Assembly: GCF_027706725.1 (NCBI RefSeq)
Contig: NZ_JAQFWQ010000005.1
Coordinates: forward strand, 62,001 to 126,000
Reading direction: 5' to 3'
Source of the DNA: Nocardiopsis endophytica
Lineage (GTDB): Bacteria; Actinomycetota; Actinomycetes; Streptosporangiales; Streptosporangiaceae
DNA length: 64,000 nt
Shown: positions 26,026-33,371 of the stretch, piece after piece
Layout: each line of letters begins with the position of its first letter
How positions within the stretch are numbered: position 1 is the stretch's first letter
The notes under the pieces: model-generated
Seen by the model: the letters and a program-made list of their open reading frames with translations, nothing else
What the model was told of the DNA's origin: nothing
Database searches by the model: none
Made by a program: the position numbers and the translations under genes

Positions 26026-26274
26026 CTACCTCGTGGGCCGTATGGCCGAGAGCGGCCCGGCAAAGCCGGGCGGAGGGTTCTTCATCTGGGCCTCAAGCCG
26101 TTCGGGGGTCGTCTCGTGCAGCGTCGGCACCGCACCGGGCACGCCGATGTTGGTCGCCACCCACGCGGCCGGGCGCCCCTGGTCGTCACGCGACCGCCAT
26201 ACGCGCCAGCGGCCGTCAAAGGTGGTGTTGAGCCGCTTCCGCGTGGCCTCGTGTGCTTCCTCGACCGCGTTCAT
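26026..26274 (-). CDS. unknown small protein (82 aa)
   Basis: I do not recognise this protein. It has a helical start (MNAVEEAHEATRKRLN), a strand-like middle (GRWRVWRSRDDQGRPAAWVATN) and a Pro-rich end, so it may be a small alpha/beta fold. Its ATG overlaps the stop of the previous gene (ATGA). Small proteins of this style occur next to XRE regulators in variable parts of Streptomyces-like genomes. Base composition is lower in G+C than the flanking core genes. Confidence 0.6.
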   Translation of the reverse strand: MNAVEEAHEATRKRLNTTFDGRWRVWRSRDDQGRPAAWVATNIGVPGAVPTLHETTPERLEAQMKNPPPGFAGPLSAIRPTR

Positions 26275-26534
26275 CGAACGCTCACCACGACGCCGCGCGG
26301 GCGGGGGCGATTGGTGCGTTGCCAGGCGAACAGGGCGAGGGCGTCGACCGTTGGCCGCTTGTGGAGGCCGACCGCGTCCATCGCGTAGAAGTGGCCGGAG
26401 GTCTCCCCGAACCAGATCACCATGTGCGGGTACCGGGCTTGCAGTTGCGCCGCTGCGGCATGGTCGGCGGCGTGCTCCGGCGAGCGGCCCCACAGTGTCG
26501 CGGTGCGGTCTTCATTCCGATTAGTCTCTGCCAT
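26271..26534 (-). CDS. unknown small protein (87 aa)
   Basis: Not recognised by family name. The sequence has a helix (AADHAAAAQLQARYP) followed by strands HMVIWFGETSGHFYAMD and an Arg-rich end. The strand pattern IWFGETSGHFYAM resembles small proteins found beside HTH regulators in actinobacterial accessory DNA. ATG 26534 is preceded by GGGAGCTGACGAC. It is divergent from the XRE regulator and coupled to the 82-residue gene, so regulator and pair probably work together. Confidence 0.6.
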   Translation of the reverse strand: MAETNRNEDRTATLWGRSPEHAADHAAAAQLQARYPHMVIWFGETSGHFYAMDAVGLHKRPTVDALALFAWQRTNRPRPRGVVVSVR

Positions 26535-26693
26535 GTCGTCAGCTCCCTGAAGCTGGTGGCCATGCCCCCGGACGCCTGCACGCGTCGCGGGGGTCTGCTC
26601 TATCGTGGTGATGACGCTACGGACTGGTACCTGTGAGCTGAACTGACTGCGGGTACGAGTGCCGATGCCCTTCACACCCCCGGGAGAGCGGTG

Positions 26694-27833
26694 ATGGCGA
26701 AGGCCGCGCGCGCAACCCTGACCTGTGGTCAGGGTGGGCGGAAAGGCGGGGACGGCGACCGCGAGGGACGCGTCTCCGGCTACGTCCTCAAGGTGGTTCG
26801 GCGAGCTGTGTCGTTGACTCAAGAGCAGTTCGCCGAACGCTTGGGAGTGGACGTCACCACCGTGCAGGGATGGGAGAGTGGGCGACGCCCTCTAATGGCG
26901 GTCACAGCGGGTACCTACCTGCGGTTGCGTCGCTCCCTGTTGGGTCTGGGGGCGCCCCCGCCCCTGCTCGGACAGCTCGACAGTGCCATGGAGGCCGACC
27001 GCTTCATCGGTTACGCGCTCGCCTGCGAGGGCCCTGGCGACAACGAAGTGCACCCGCTTGCGACCTGGGTAATCGATCGGCCATTCACTGATCTGGTGGG
27101 CTGGGCCTTCACCGGGACTCGTCCGAGTGTGCTCATGGTGTACGCAGCGGAACAGCGGTACGGCCCGACGCCACCAGGACCGCAACTGGCGGTCGACGAG
27201 CGGAACCACATCATCGGACATCTGCGCGACGTCGCCGAGCAGGCCGCGCCGGACACCGAAACCGGGGCGCTTCTGCGGCGCCAAGCTCACTACGTCGCCG
27301 GCTTCGACGCCAGCCCCGAAACCGGCGAGTGGCTCGCGCTCATGCAGCACGACGACGAGCGTCGACTCCACTCCGGGCGTTGGACACCCTCATGGCCCGT
27401 CGTTCGGTCCGGTGCGCACACTCTCGCTCGCAAGGGCGACGGTGATGCGCTGTCCCGATTCATCGACGTGCACATCGAGACCGACGAGTGCGAGACGGCC
27501 AACCTCAACTACTGGGCGTACTGGCTGGGGGAGATCAGCGACCCGCAGGTGACGGACTCCTTCATGGTCGAACTCGACCTTGGGGCCTGGAGTGGAGACC
27601 GGATGCTCTCCCACCTCGTCACCAAGCTCGACGCGACCAACCCGTACATCGACGTCGTCGTTCACACGCTTTGGTCCCTGATCACTCGGAAACCTGAGGT
27701 GGTGAACCCTCGAAGTGCAGAAGCCGCCTCCGCCGCGGCTGCACGTCTTCTTGAGCAAGGCTCTGTGTCGCCGCAGGCAGTGAAGGAGCTGAACGAGGTC
27801 CTTTACGCTCTACGGATGATCCACCGCTGGTAG
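26694..27833 (+). CDS. XRE-type regulator with large C-terminal region
   Basis: A 379-residue protein. The Cro/CI-type helix-turn-helix is at ~24-85 (VVRRAVSLTQEQFAERLGVDVTTVQGWESGRRPLM). The following 290 residues are helical with Trp-rich patches (NYWAYWLGEI) and resemble the TPR-like ligand or pheromone-sensing regions of other large XRE proteins. ATG 26694 has GGGAGAGCG upstream. It is divergent from two small genes and ten bases before an HD-domain gene, with which it is likely co-transcribed. Its ligand is unknown. Confidence 0.8.
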   Translation: MAKAARATLTCGQGGRKGGDGDREGRVSGYVLKVVRRAVSLTQEQFAERLGVDVTTVQGWESGRRPLMAVTAGTYLRLRRSLLGLGAPPPLLGQLDSAMEADRFIGYALACEGPGDNEVHPLATWVIDRPFTDLVGWAFTGTRPSVLMVYAAEQRYGPTPPGPQLAVDERNHIIGHLRDVAEQAAPDTETGALLRRQAHYVAGFDASPETGEWLALMQHDDERRLHSGRWTPSWPVVRSGAHTLARKGDGDALSRFIDVHIETDECETANLNYWAYWLGEISDPQVTDSFMVELDLGAWSGDRMLSHLVTKLDATNPYIDVVVHTLWSLITRKPEVVNPRSAEAASAAAARLLEQGSVSPQAVKELNEVLYALRMIHRW

Positions 27834-27843
27834 GAAGGGCCTC

Positions 27844-28428
27844 ATGACTGACGAGCGCGACGCGCGGACGGTTGATTTCCTCTTCGAGATGGGCCTGTTG
27901 AAGAGGTACAAGCGCACCGGCTGGGTGATCGCCGGTGTCGCCTCCCCCGAGTCGATCGCCGACCACTCCCACCGCACGGCGATCACCGCGGCGGTGATCG
28001 CTTCCCTGGAGGGGGCCGACCCACAGCGCTCGGCGTTCCTCTCGCTGTTCCACGACACCCAGGAGTCGCGGGTCTCCGACATCCCGCACATCGGCAAGCG
28101 CTACCTGAAGGCGGCTCCGAACGAGGAGGTCACCGCGGACCAGACGGCGGGGATGCCGGCAGCGCTGGCCGAGGTGATCGAATCCGCCGTCGGAGAGTAC
28201 GAGGCGAAGGAGTCGGCCGAGGCGGTCTGCGCCAAGGACGCCGACAAGCTGGAGTGCCTCATCCAGGCCGTGGAGTACCAGGAACAGGGCACCGACACCC
28301 GGGCGTGGATCGAGACGTCCATGGCGTCGCTGAAGACCGCCACGGCGAAGCGCCTCGCGGAGGCGGCGCTACAAGCGTCGTCGTTGCGCTGGATGCACCA
28401 GGCACGAAATTCCAAGCCGCAGCTCTGA
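27844..28428 (+). CDS. HD-domain phosphohydrolase (YfbR/HDDC2-like)
   Basis: A 194-residue HD hydrolase. Metal ligands can be traced as HSHR (first His), FHDTQES (the His-Asp pair) and DADKLE (last Asp). The spacing and the start VDFLFEMGLLKRYKRTGW resemble the 5'-deoxynucleotidase group (YfbR, human HDDC2). It should cut nucleotide monophosphates or a related substrate. Ten bases separate it from the XRE gene, whose stop-to-start junction includes AGGAAGGG. Nucleotide-cleaving HD proteins next to regulators in accessory DNA can serve in defence, but nothing here proves that. Confidence 0.82.
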   Translation: MTDERDARTVDFLFEMGLLKRYKRTGWVIAGVASPESIADHSHRTAITAAVIASLEGADPQRSAFLSLFHDTQESRVSDIPHIGKRYLKAAPNEEVTADQTAGMPAALAEVIESAVGEYEAKESAEAVCAKDADKLECLIQAVEYQEQGTDTRAWIETSMASLKTATAKRLAEAALQASSLRWMHQARNSKPQL

Positions 28429-28470
28429 CCGCCCACGGGATCACTGTGGGAGGACGCGACGGGAGACAGC

Positions 28471-28926
28471 ATGAGCAGGCGCCGCAATCCGGCTCGACCA
28501 CGCGCGAGCTTCAAGGCAATCTGTACCGATAAAGATCAACACGCGCCTGCCGAGATCGCCGACTTGAGTGATCACAGGAACAGCCCTTCAGATGAGGATC
28601 TCCGCCGCCTCAACAAGAGGGTTGTGGAATCACTGGGCGGCGATGGCCTCGAGCCTTCGAAGATGGCGCCTGAAAAGGATCGCCGATCCGTGCTCAGCCG
28701 GGGGCGGAGCCAGCGCTCTACAGGGCGGCGCATGACTACGGTGACGCGTGCGCCGGTGTTCGTCCGGACTCCGGATGGCCGCCGCAAGGCGGTCTTGAAG
28801 TGCCCTAGGTGCCATCGATCAGCGCAGCTCAGGGAGGAGACCTTGGAGGACCTGATCGATGGTCTCCGTGCCAGTGCCCCGGCACGGAGGGGTCATCGGT
28901 TCGATATCTCTCGCCTGCCGTTCTAG
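28471..28926 (+). CDS. unknown basic protein with one CxxC knuckle (151 aa)
   Basis: I do not recognise it. The first half is basic and probably unstructured. The C-terminal ~60 residues have strands (APVFVRTPDGRRKAVLKCPRCHRSAQL) with a CPRCH knuckle, half of a zinc ribbon, and a helix (REETLEDLIDGL). GGGAGACAGC precedes ATG 28471, so it is likely translated. G+C is about 60%, low for this genome, in line with acquired DNA. Confidence 0.6.
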   Translation: MSRRRNPARPRASFKAICTDKDQHAPAEIADLSDHRNSPSDEDLRRLNKRVVESLGGDGLEPSKMAPEKDRRSVLSRGRSQRSTGRRMTTVTRAPVFVRTPDGRRKAVLKCPRCHRSAQLREETLEDLIDGLRASAPARRGHRFDISRLPF

Positions 28927-29039
28927 ACTCGGTCGTGAATAGCGGGTTGCCGCCGGTCCGAACGTGAGGGCCGCTCATTCTCGCGGGTACCGACGCTCTC
29001 AACGGAGCGTGAGTTTCTTGTGCCCGCTGGGAGTCTCAC

Positions 29040-29189
29040 GTGGGTTGGCTTGGTCCTGTTCTCTCTGATCTGCTCCGCCTGATTGCGGTCGCTCTCGAAA
29101 GCTGGGCGCACACCGCACGACTGATCACGAACTTTGCTGCCATCGGCGGAATCGTCGTCGCCGTGGTGCTCGTGTTCCGGTTCTTCTAG
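29040..29189 (+). CDS. small membrane protein (49 aa)
   Basis: GTG 29040 follows GGGAG at six bases. The peptide VGWLGPVLSDLLRLI forms an amphipathic helix and the C-terminal AAIGGIVVAVVLVFRFF is a membrane helix. A 9-bp stem terminator follows at 29197. The ORF has moderate codon bias. It could be a toxin-like or phage-type peptide, but this is not supported by anything beyond size and shape. Confidence 0.5.
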   Translation: MGWLGPVLSDLLRLIAVALESWAHTARLITNFAAIGGIVVAVVLVFRFF

Positions 29190-29196
29190 TTGGTGA

Positions 29197-29224
29197 GGGC
29201 GTCCCGCAGCCTGGTGGGGCGCCC
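29197..29224 (+). terminator. 9-bp stem terminator
   Basis: GGGCGTCCC (29197-29205) pairs with GGGGCGCCC (29216-29224), one G-T wobble, ten-base loop, followed by ACTTTG. It lies eight bases after the small membrane ORF. Confidence 0.6.
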
Positions 29225-29449
29225 ACTTTGTGATCCCGATTCGGATCCTTCGTGTGATCCTGTCGCCCGTGTACCCGGTTGTCGGAGGAAGGATCGGAAC
29301 AGGACACGGATGGGCGATCACCTGGGCGTGCGGGCCTCTCCATGTCCGGCGAGGGGCGTAGTTTCCGCTGGGTACATCGGACACCGAGGCGGTCCTCGCA
29401 ATCTCTTGCCCAGGCCTGGTCCAACTGCCGCCAGCTCCCTCCGGTCACG

Positions 29450-29776
29450 TCACCCGGTCGGCGCTCCGGTGGACAGGTCGGTCAGGACCGATCTCAGGTC
29501 GTCGACGGCCTGCGGGTCCAGGGAGTAGCAGATCTGGTTGCCCCGGCGGACGGTCGTGACCAGGTGGGCCTCGCGCAGCACCTTCAGGTGCTGGCTGATC
29601 GTCGGCTGGCTCACGTCGAAGACCTCGGCGAAGTCGCACGCGCACGTGTCGGGGGTGCGGGCCAGTTCCCGGAGGATGCCCAGGCGTACCGGGTGGCCCA
29701 ACGCCCGGAACCGTTCCACGGCCAGGTCGGTCGGGGCGGGCGGTGCGGCGGCGGGAGAGGCGGCGGTCGGCGGCAT
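29450..29776 (-). CDS. ArsR/SmtB-family regulator
   Basis: A 108-residue winged-helix repressor. RALGHPVRLGILRELAR is the ArsR alpha-1/2 region, SQPTISQHLKVLREAHLV the recognition helix and GNQICYSLDP the wing. A Cys-Ala-Cys in the alpha-3 region (DTCACDFAEVF) is in the place of the CxC metalloid site of classical ArsR (CVCDL), so it may sense As(III), Sb(III) or a related thiophile. It is divergent from the VOC gene, and the intervening 75 bases carry three phased octamers and a strong promoter, so it likely controls both genes. Confidence 0.87.
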   Translation of the reverse strand: MPPTAASPAAAPPAPTDLAVERFRALGHPVRLGILRELARTPDTCACDFAEVFDVSQPTISQHLKVLREAHLVTTVRRGNQICYSLDPQAVDDLRSVLTDLSTGAPTG

Positions 29777-29777
29777 G

Positions 29778-29839
29778 TTGACAGTGTATCGCCTCGGGTC
29801 TATATAGGGAGATAACTAAATAGGAGTTTCGCTATATAC
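29778..29839 (+). promoter_or_regulatory. VOC promoter with three octamers spaced exactly 16 bp
   Basis: Promoter TTGACA (29778-29783), 17-bp spacer, TATATA (29801-29806). Octamers CTATATAG (29800-29807), CTAAATAG (29816-29823) and CTATATAC (29832-29839) start exactly 16 bases apart; the first covers the -10 and the others the expected transcript start and leader. This is a likely ArsR operator array. Confidence 0.75.
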
Positions 29840-29851
29840 GGGAGGCGCGCC

Positions 29852-30295
29852 ATGTCCGCACCGGTGAACGGGGTCAACGAACTCGTGCTCGAAGCCAAGG
29901 ACCTGGAGGCGGCCGAGCGCTTCTACACGGAGGTCCTCGGCTTCCCGGTCATCGAGCGCTGGGAGGGGCCGCAGTGGAACGGCCGCAACGCCGTCTGGGT
30001 CCTCGCCGGCTGGACCCGCATCGGCCTCTGGGCTCCCCAGATCGGCATCTCTCGCGGCCGCGGCGGCCTGCACGTCCACTACGCGATCCACGTCGACCCC
30101 GCCGACTACGCCGGGATCGTCGAACGCGTCCGCGCCCACGGCCACACCGTCGACGAGGTCGAATTCGGCGGCCAGGCCCACTCCGCCTACGTCACCGACC
30201 CCGACGGCAACGTCGTGGAGTTCTGGGACTGGGACGCCCGCGACGGCAGCCCCGGCGCCCCGAAGGCCGTCACGGAGGGGATCTACGGGTTGTGA
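29852..30295 (+). CDS. VOC-family protein (glyoxalase/resistance-like)
   Basis: A 147-residue VOC protein with two beta-alpha-beta-beta-beta units: NELVLEAKDLEAAERFYTEV and, in the second, HVHYAIHVDPADYAGIV with the metal His, closing with DPDGNVVEFWDW (metal Glu). The layout fits type I glyoxalases, fosfomycin- or bleomycin-resistance proteins and organoarsenical lyases; a choice is not possible by eye. GGGAGG precedes ATG 29852. Divergence from an ArsR regulator suggests induction by a metalloid, electrophile or antibiotic. Confidence 0.82.
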   Translation: MSAPVNGVNELVLEAKDLEAAERFYTEVLGFPVIERWEGPQWNGRNAVWVLAGWTRIGLWAPQIGISRGRGGLHVHYAIHVDPADYAGIVERVRAHGHTVDEVEFGGQAHSAYVTDPDGNVVEFWDWDARDGSPGAPKAVTEGIYGL

Positions 30296-30338
30296 GCCGG
30301 GGGAGGGGACGACATCCTGAAGGCCGCCCCGAAGGGCC

Positions 30339-31058
30339 TCACTCCAGGTGCCCCCCGGCGAGGATGTCGTCCATCTCCTCGATCCCGTAGTTGTCCACGA
30401 TGAGGATCTCCGACTCCGGCAGGAACCAGTACCGCTGGTCGTATCCCCGCATGAGCGGGCGCCCGTCCGCCGCCGTGCTGTTCTCCGGGTCGATGCACAG
30501 GGCCTCCACCTCGGCGTACGCCGCCTTCTTCGCGCCCACGGGGCGTGTCGTGTAGGCGGTGTCCTCCTCCGGCGGCGGGAACTCCGTCTCCCGCGTCTCC
30601 ACACTCATCGGGCACGGCGCCGGGTTCGTCGACGGGTCGTAGGGGAACGCCGCACCGTCGGGGTCCAACGGCGCGCCGTGGCCCGCCTGGGAGATGGCCT
30701 TCGGACCGAGGACCTTGACGTGCGGGCACGGCGCGTCGTCCGCGTTCCCCCAGTTCAGCCTGTCGGCTTCGCACTCCCCGGGGACCAGCGCCTTCCACTC
30801 CTCGCTTCCCAGGTCCGTGTCGCCCGGGCTGCTGAAGTCGTCCTCCCGGGAGCGGACCTCCCAATCCTCGGGGACGGTCACCGTCAGCGCGCGGTACTCC
30901 ACCTCCTGCCCGGCGGGAGGAGAGGGGGACGCGGAGGGGGACGATGAAGGAGTGGGAGACGCGGAACCCCCGCCTCCTCCGCCGGACGCGCCGCAACCGG
31001 CGGCGGTCGTCATCAGCGCGAACAGCAGTACGGCGGTGGCGGCCTGGGGACTTGGCAT
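30339..31058 (-). CDS. secreted lipoprotein of unknown function
   Basis: A 239-residue protein with a lipoprotein signal: hydrophobic LLFALMTTAAGCG with Cys near residue 22 as lipid site, then a Gly/Ser/Pro linker. The outer domain begins with VEYRALTVTVPEDWEV, typical of small actinobacterial lipoproteins, has six cysteines (for example in GECEAD, PCPHV, PCPMS, ALCID) that could form three disulfides, and ends in a YWFLPESEILIVDNYG strand pair. ATG 31058 gives the correct signal length. Function unknown; convergent with the VOC gene. Confidence 0.75.
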   Translation of the reverse strand: MPSPQAATAVLLFALMTTAAGCGASGGGGGGSASPTPSSSPSASPSPPAGQEVEYRALTVTVPEDWEVRSREDDFSSPGDTDLGSEEWKALVPGECEADRLNWGNADDAPCPHVKVLGPKAISQAGHGAPLDPDGAAFPYDPSTNPAPCPMSVETRETEFPPPEEDTAYTTRPVGAKKAAYAEVEALCIDPENSTAADGRPLMRGYDQRYWFLPESEILIVDNYGIEEMDDILAGGHLE

Positions 31059-31182
31059 GGCGACCTTCGCGGGGGAGCAGGGGGCGGGGTGTGCGTGGGC
31101 CGCATTGTCCCGCACCGCCCGCTCCTACGTATAAGTACGCCTACTCATGTTCTTCCGCCCCCGCATGGCGGATGATCGGGGC

Positions 31183-31662
31183 ATGGACGAGACCGCGAAG
31201 AGCGCCACCCCATCCACCGTCCTCGCGGCCGGTGCGCTTCTTCTGGGCGCCGGCCCCGCCGCCTGGTGGGCGGTCCGGACCCCGCCCGACGCCATCCCCG
31301 ACGCCGACCACGCCATCGCCGCCCCGGCCCTGCCCGATGGCGCCGCCGCCGCGGTCGGGATCGCCGGCGCCGCCCTCGCCCTCGCCGGGCTGGCCCTGCT
31401 CATCCGCCTCGCCGCGACCGGCCGGATCGGCGCCCTCCACCTGTGCACCGCCCTGCTCTTGGCGCCCGTCCCCGCCATGGCCGGCGTCTGGTGGGCGGTC
31501 GCCACTGCCCCCGTGATCGGTGCCAACATAGGATTCGGCCTGGCCACCGTCGTGTTCCCGCCCATTGCGGCGGTCCTCCTCGCGGCGGCCCTCACCACCG
31601 GGCTCCTCGCGCGCCGCAAGCGCAGGGCGAGCCGTTCCGGAACCGTCCGCGCCGGCGACTGA
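31183..31662 (+). CDS. four-helix membrane protein, tandem paralog 1
   Basis: A 159-residue membrane protein with helices at ~12-32, 55-78, 86-108 and 115-145 and a basic C-terminus. The central block GRIGALHLCTALLLAP is repeated in the next gene (RRIGPLHLVTALLLVP), so the two arose by duplication. Start is ambiguous: ATG 31147 is near-leaderless behind a TATAAG -10 at 31129-31134, while ATG 31183 matches the paralog better. No family recognised. Confidence 0.65.
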   Translation: MDETAKSATPSTVLAAGALLLGAGPAAWWAVRTPPDAIPDADHAIAAPALPDGAAAAVGIAGAALALAGLALLIRLAATGRIGALHLCTALLLAPVPAMAGVWWAVATAPVIGANIGFGLATVVFPPIAAVLLAAALTTGLLARRKRRASRSGTVRAGD

Positions 31663-31704
31663 AGCCGCCGACCACCCGCCCATCCCCCAAGGACGCCCCC
31701 GACG

Positions 31705-32247
31705 ATGACCTCCAAGAGCAGAACCCCCGCCATGCTCCTGCCCGCCGCCGCCCTGGCGGTCGGCACCGCCCTCGCCACGTGGCGGGTGCTCCACCGGCCC
31801 ACCGAGGAGGTCCTCGCCGAGTTGGCCGACCGGGAGCGCGCCTCGGGCGACGGCCGCTATGACCCCACCTACCTGATCGGGCCGCTCCCCCTCTCCGATG
31901 GAGCGGTCACCGTGATCGGCGTGGGCGGCGCCGTGCTCGCGGCCGCCGCCCTCACCGTGCTCGCCGTCCTCGCGGCGACCCGGCGCATCGGCCCCCTCCA
32001 CCTCGTCACGGCCCTGCTCCTGGTGCCCTTGGGTGCCGTCGTCGGCGGTTGGTGGATGATGGCCACCGCCGTCTACCCGGACCTCGGCCTCGACCCCGGC
32101 CGCCGGCTCATCTTCAACTCGATCCCCTGGGCGGTGGCGGGCCTGGTGCTCCTGCCCGCGCCGGTCGTCACCCTCGTCATCGCGGGGGTGATGGAGCGGA
32201 AACGGATGAGGGGTCAGGCGCAGGCGCACGCGCACTGGCAGTCGTGA
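31705..32247 (+). CDS. four-helix membrane protein, tandem paralog 2
   Basis: A 180-residue protein, 42 bases after its paralog. Helices lie at ~10-26, 68-90, 97-117 and 138-160; between the first two is a hydrophilic loop (~30-60) absent in paralog 1. Shared block: RRIGPLHLVTALLLVPLGAVVGGWW. Ends in a His/Gln-rich tail (AQAHAHWQS). No function can be given; pair expression suggests a heteromeric membrane complex. Confidence 0.68.
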   Translation: MTSKSRTPAMLLPAAALAVGTALATWRVLHRPTEEVLAELADRERASGDGRYDPTYLIGPLPLSDGAVTVIGVGGAVLAAAALTVLAVLAATRRIGPLHLVTALLLVPLGAVVGGWWMMATAVYPDLGLDPGRRLIFNSIPWAVAGLVLLPAPVVTLVIAGVMERKRMRGQAQAHAHWQS

Positions 32248-32251
32248 GGCC

Positions 32252-32527
32252 TCAGCCCTCCGCGCTGCCGATCCTCGGGAACGGGTCGGTGGAGAAGACC
32301 ACCTCCACCGGGACCTCGAAGTACCGCGCGATCCGCAGGGCCAGGTGCAGGCTGGGGCTGTACTCGCCCCGCTCCAGGTAGCCGACCGTCTGGTAGTGAA
32401 CGCCGAGGGCCTCGGCCAGCGCGCGGCGGGAGATCCCCCGCTCGGCGCGCAGCACGGCGATGCGGTTGTAGATGGGCTCCGCCTGCGCCCCGGCCTTCGA
32501 CCGGTTGGACACCGCACCACTAGACAC
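32252..32527 (-). CDS. small XRE-type regulator
   Basis: A 91-residue DNA-binding protein almost wholly made of a Cro/CI helix-turn-helix: NRIAVLRAERGISRRALAEALGVHYQTVGYLERGEYSPSL (~20-60), followed by the short VPVEVVFS tail typical of YozG/DUF-type small regulators. GTG 32527 overlaps the upstream permease stop by eight bases, so it is the last gene of the ABC exporter operon and may regulate that operon through the dyad at 34387. Confidence 0.82.
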   Translation of the reverse strand: MSSGAVSNRSKAGAQAEPIYNRIAVLRAERGISRRALAEALGVHYQTVGYLERGEYSPSLHLALRIARYFEVPVEVVFSTDPFPRIGSAEG

Positions 32528-33371
32528 GCTGCATCGCCTTCTGCCGCGCCTTCTCCACGTTCGCTCCGGAGACCCGGCGTGCCATCCGCCGCAGCAGCCA
32601 CGGCGCCAGCACCATCCCGGCCACCGCCCAGGCGCCCAGCACGCCCGCGGTCTCCAGGTGCCGCCAGGACTCCCCGATCTCCGCGCTGAGCATACTGTCG
32701 GGCAGGAGCGCCGACCGCAGCCCCAGACCGATCCAGTAGACCGGGAACACCTGCGCGACCGTCTGGATCCAGCCGGGCAGCGCCGTGATCGGGAAGAACA
32801 CGCCGGAGACCATGGTGATCCCGAAGACCGGCACCATGCCGACGGCGTTGACCAGGCGCGGGTTGTCGAACAGCGCCCCCAGGACCGCCCCGGCGGGGAT
32901 GGAGGCCACCATGCCCAGCAGGAGCACCCACAGCAGCTGCGGCCACCCCGTGGCGAGCCCGGCGGCGAGCCCGTCGAACAGGAAGAGCCCGGGGACCACC
33001 AGGAGGAGCACGGTGGCCAGGACGAGGGCGGCCGCGTAGACGACCTTGCCGATCAGGTACACGGCCATGCCGTCGGGCAGCGCCTTGGCGCGCAGCAGGG
33101 TGCCGTCCTCGCGTTCGGTGGCGAGCATCATCGCGGTCGCCACCACCCCCACGAACACGACGGACAGCCCGAGCACGCCCGGCAGCGAGGCCGTCGCGGA
33201 GTCCACGCCGGTCCCGTCGACGGTGCCGCCGCGCATGAAGGACAGTCCGACGGTGAATCCCGCGACGAACATCACGGTGGCGAACATCTCCTGGAAGCTG
33301 CGGAGCGAGGCCAGCAGGGCCAGGCGCGCCTCGGCCAGTCCCCGCAGCAGGACGTGCGTCGTCCGGTTCAT
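32520..33371 (-). CDS. ABC-2 type transporter permease
   Basis: A 283-residue permease with six membrane segments, ABC-2 style (LATEREDGTLLRAKALPDGM after helix two, SGVFFPITALPGWIQTVAQVFPVYWIG before the last). Its ATG overlaps the ATPase stop (ATGA). With the ATPase it forms a DrrA/DrrB-type exporter of drugs, lipids or secondary metabolites. Substrate unknown. Confidence 0.88.
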   Translation of the reverse strand: MNRTTHVLLRGLAEARLALLASLRSFQEMFATVMFVAGFTVGLSFMRGGTVDGTGVDSATASLPGVLGLSVVFVGVVATAMMLATEREDGTLLRAKALPDGMAVYLIGKVVYAAALVLATVLLLVVPGLFLFDGLAAGLATGWPQLLWVLLLGMVASIPAGAVLGALFDNPRLVNAVGMVPVFGITMVSGVFFPITALPGWIQTVAQVFPVYWIGLGLRSALLPDSMLSAEIGESWRHLETAGVLGAWAVAGMVLAPWLLRRMARRVSGANVEKARQKAMQRV

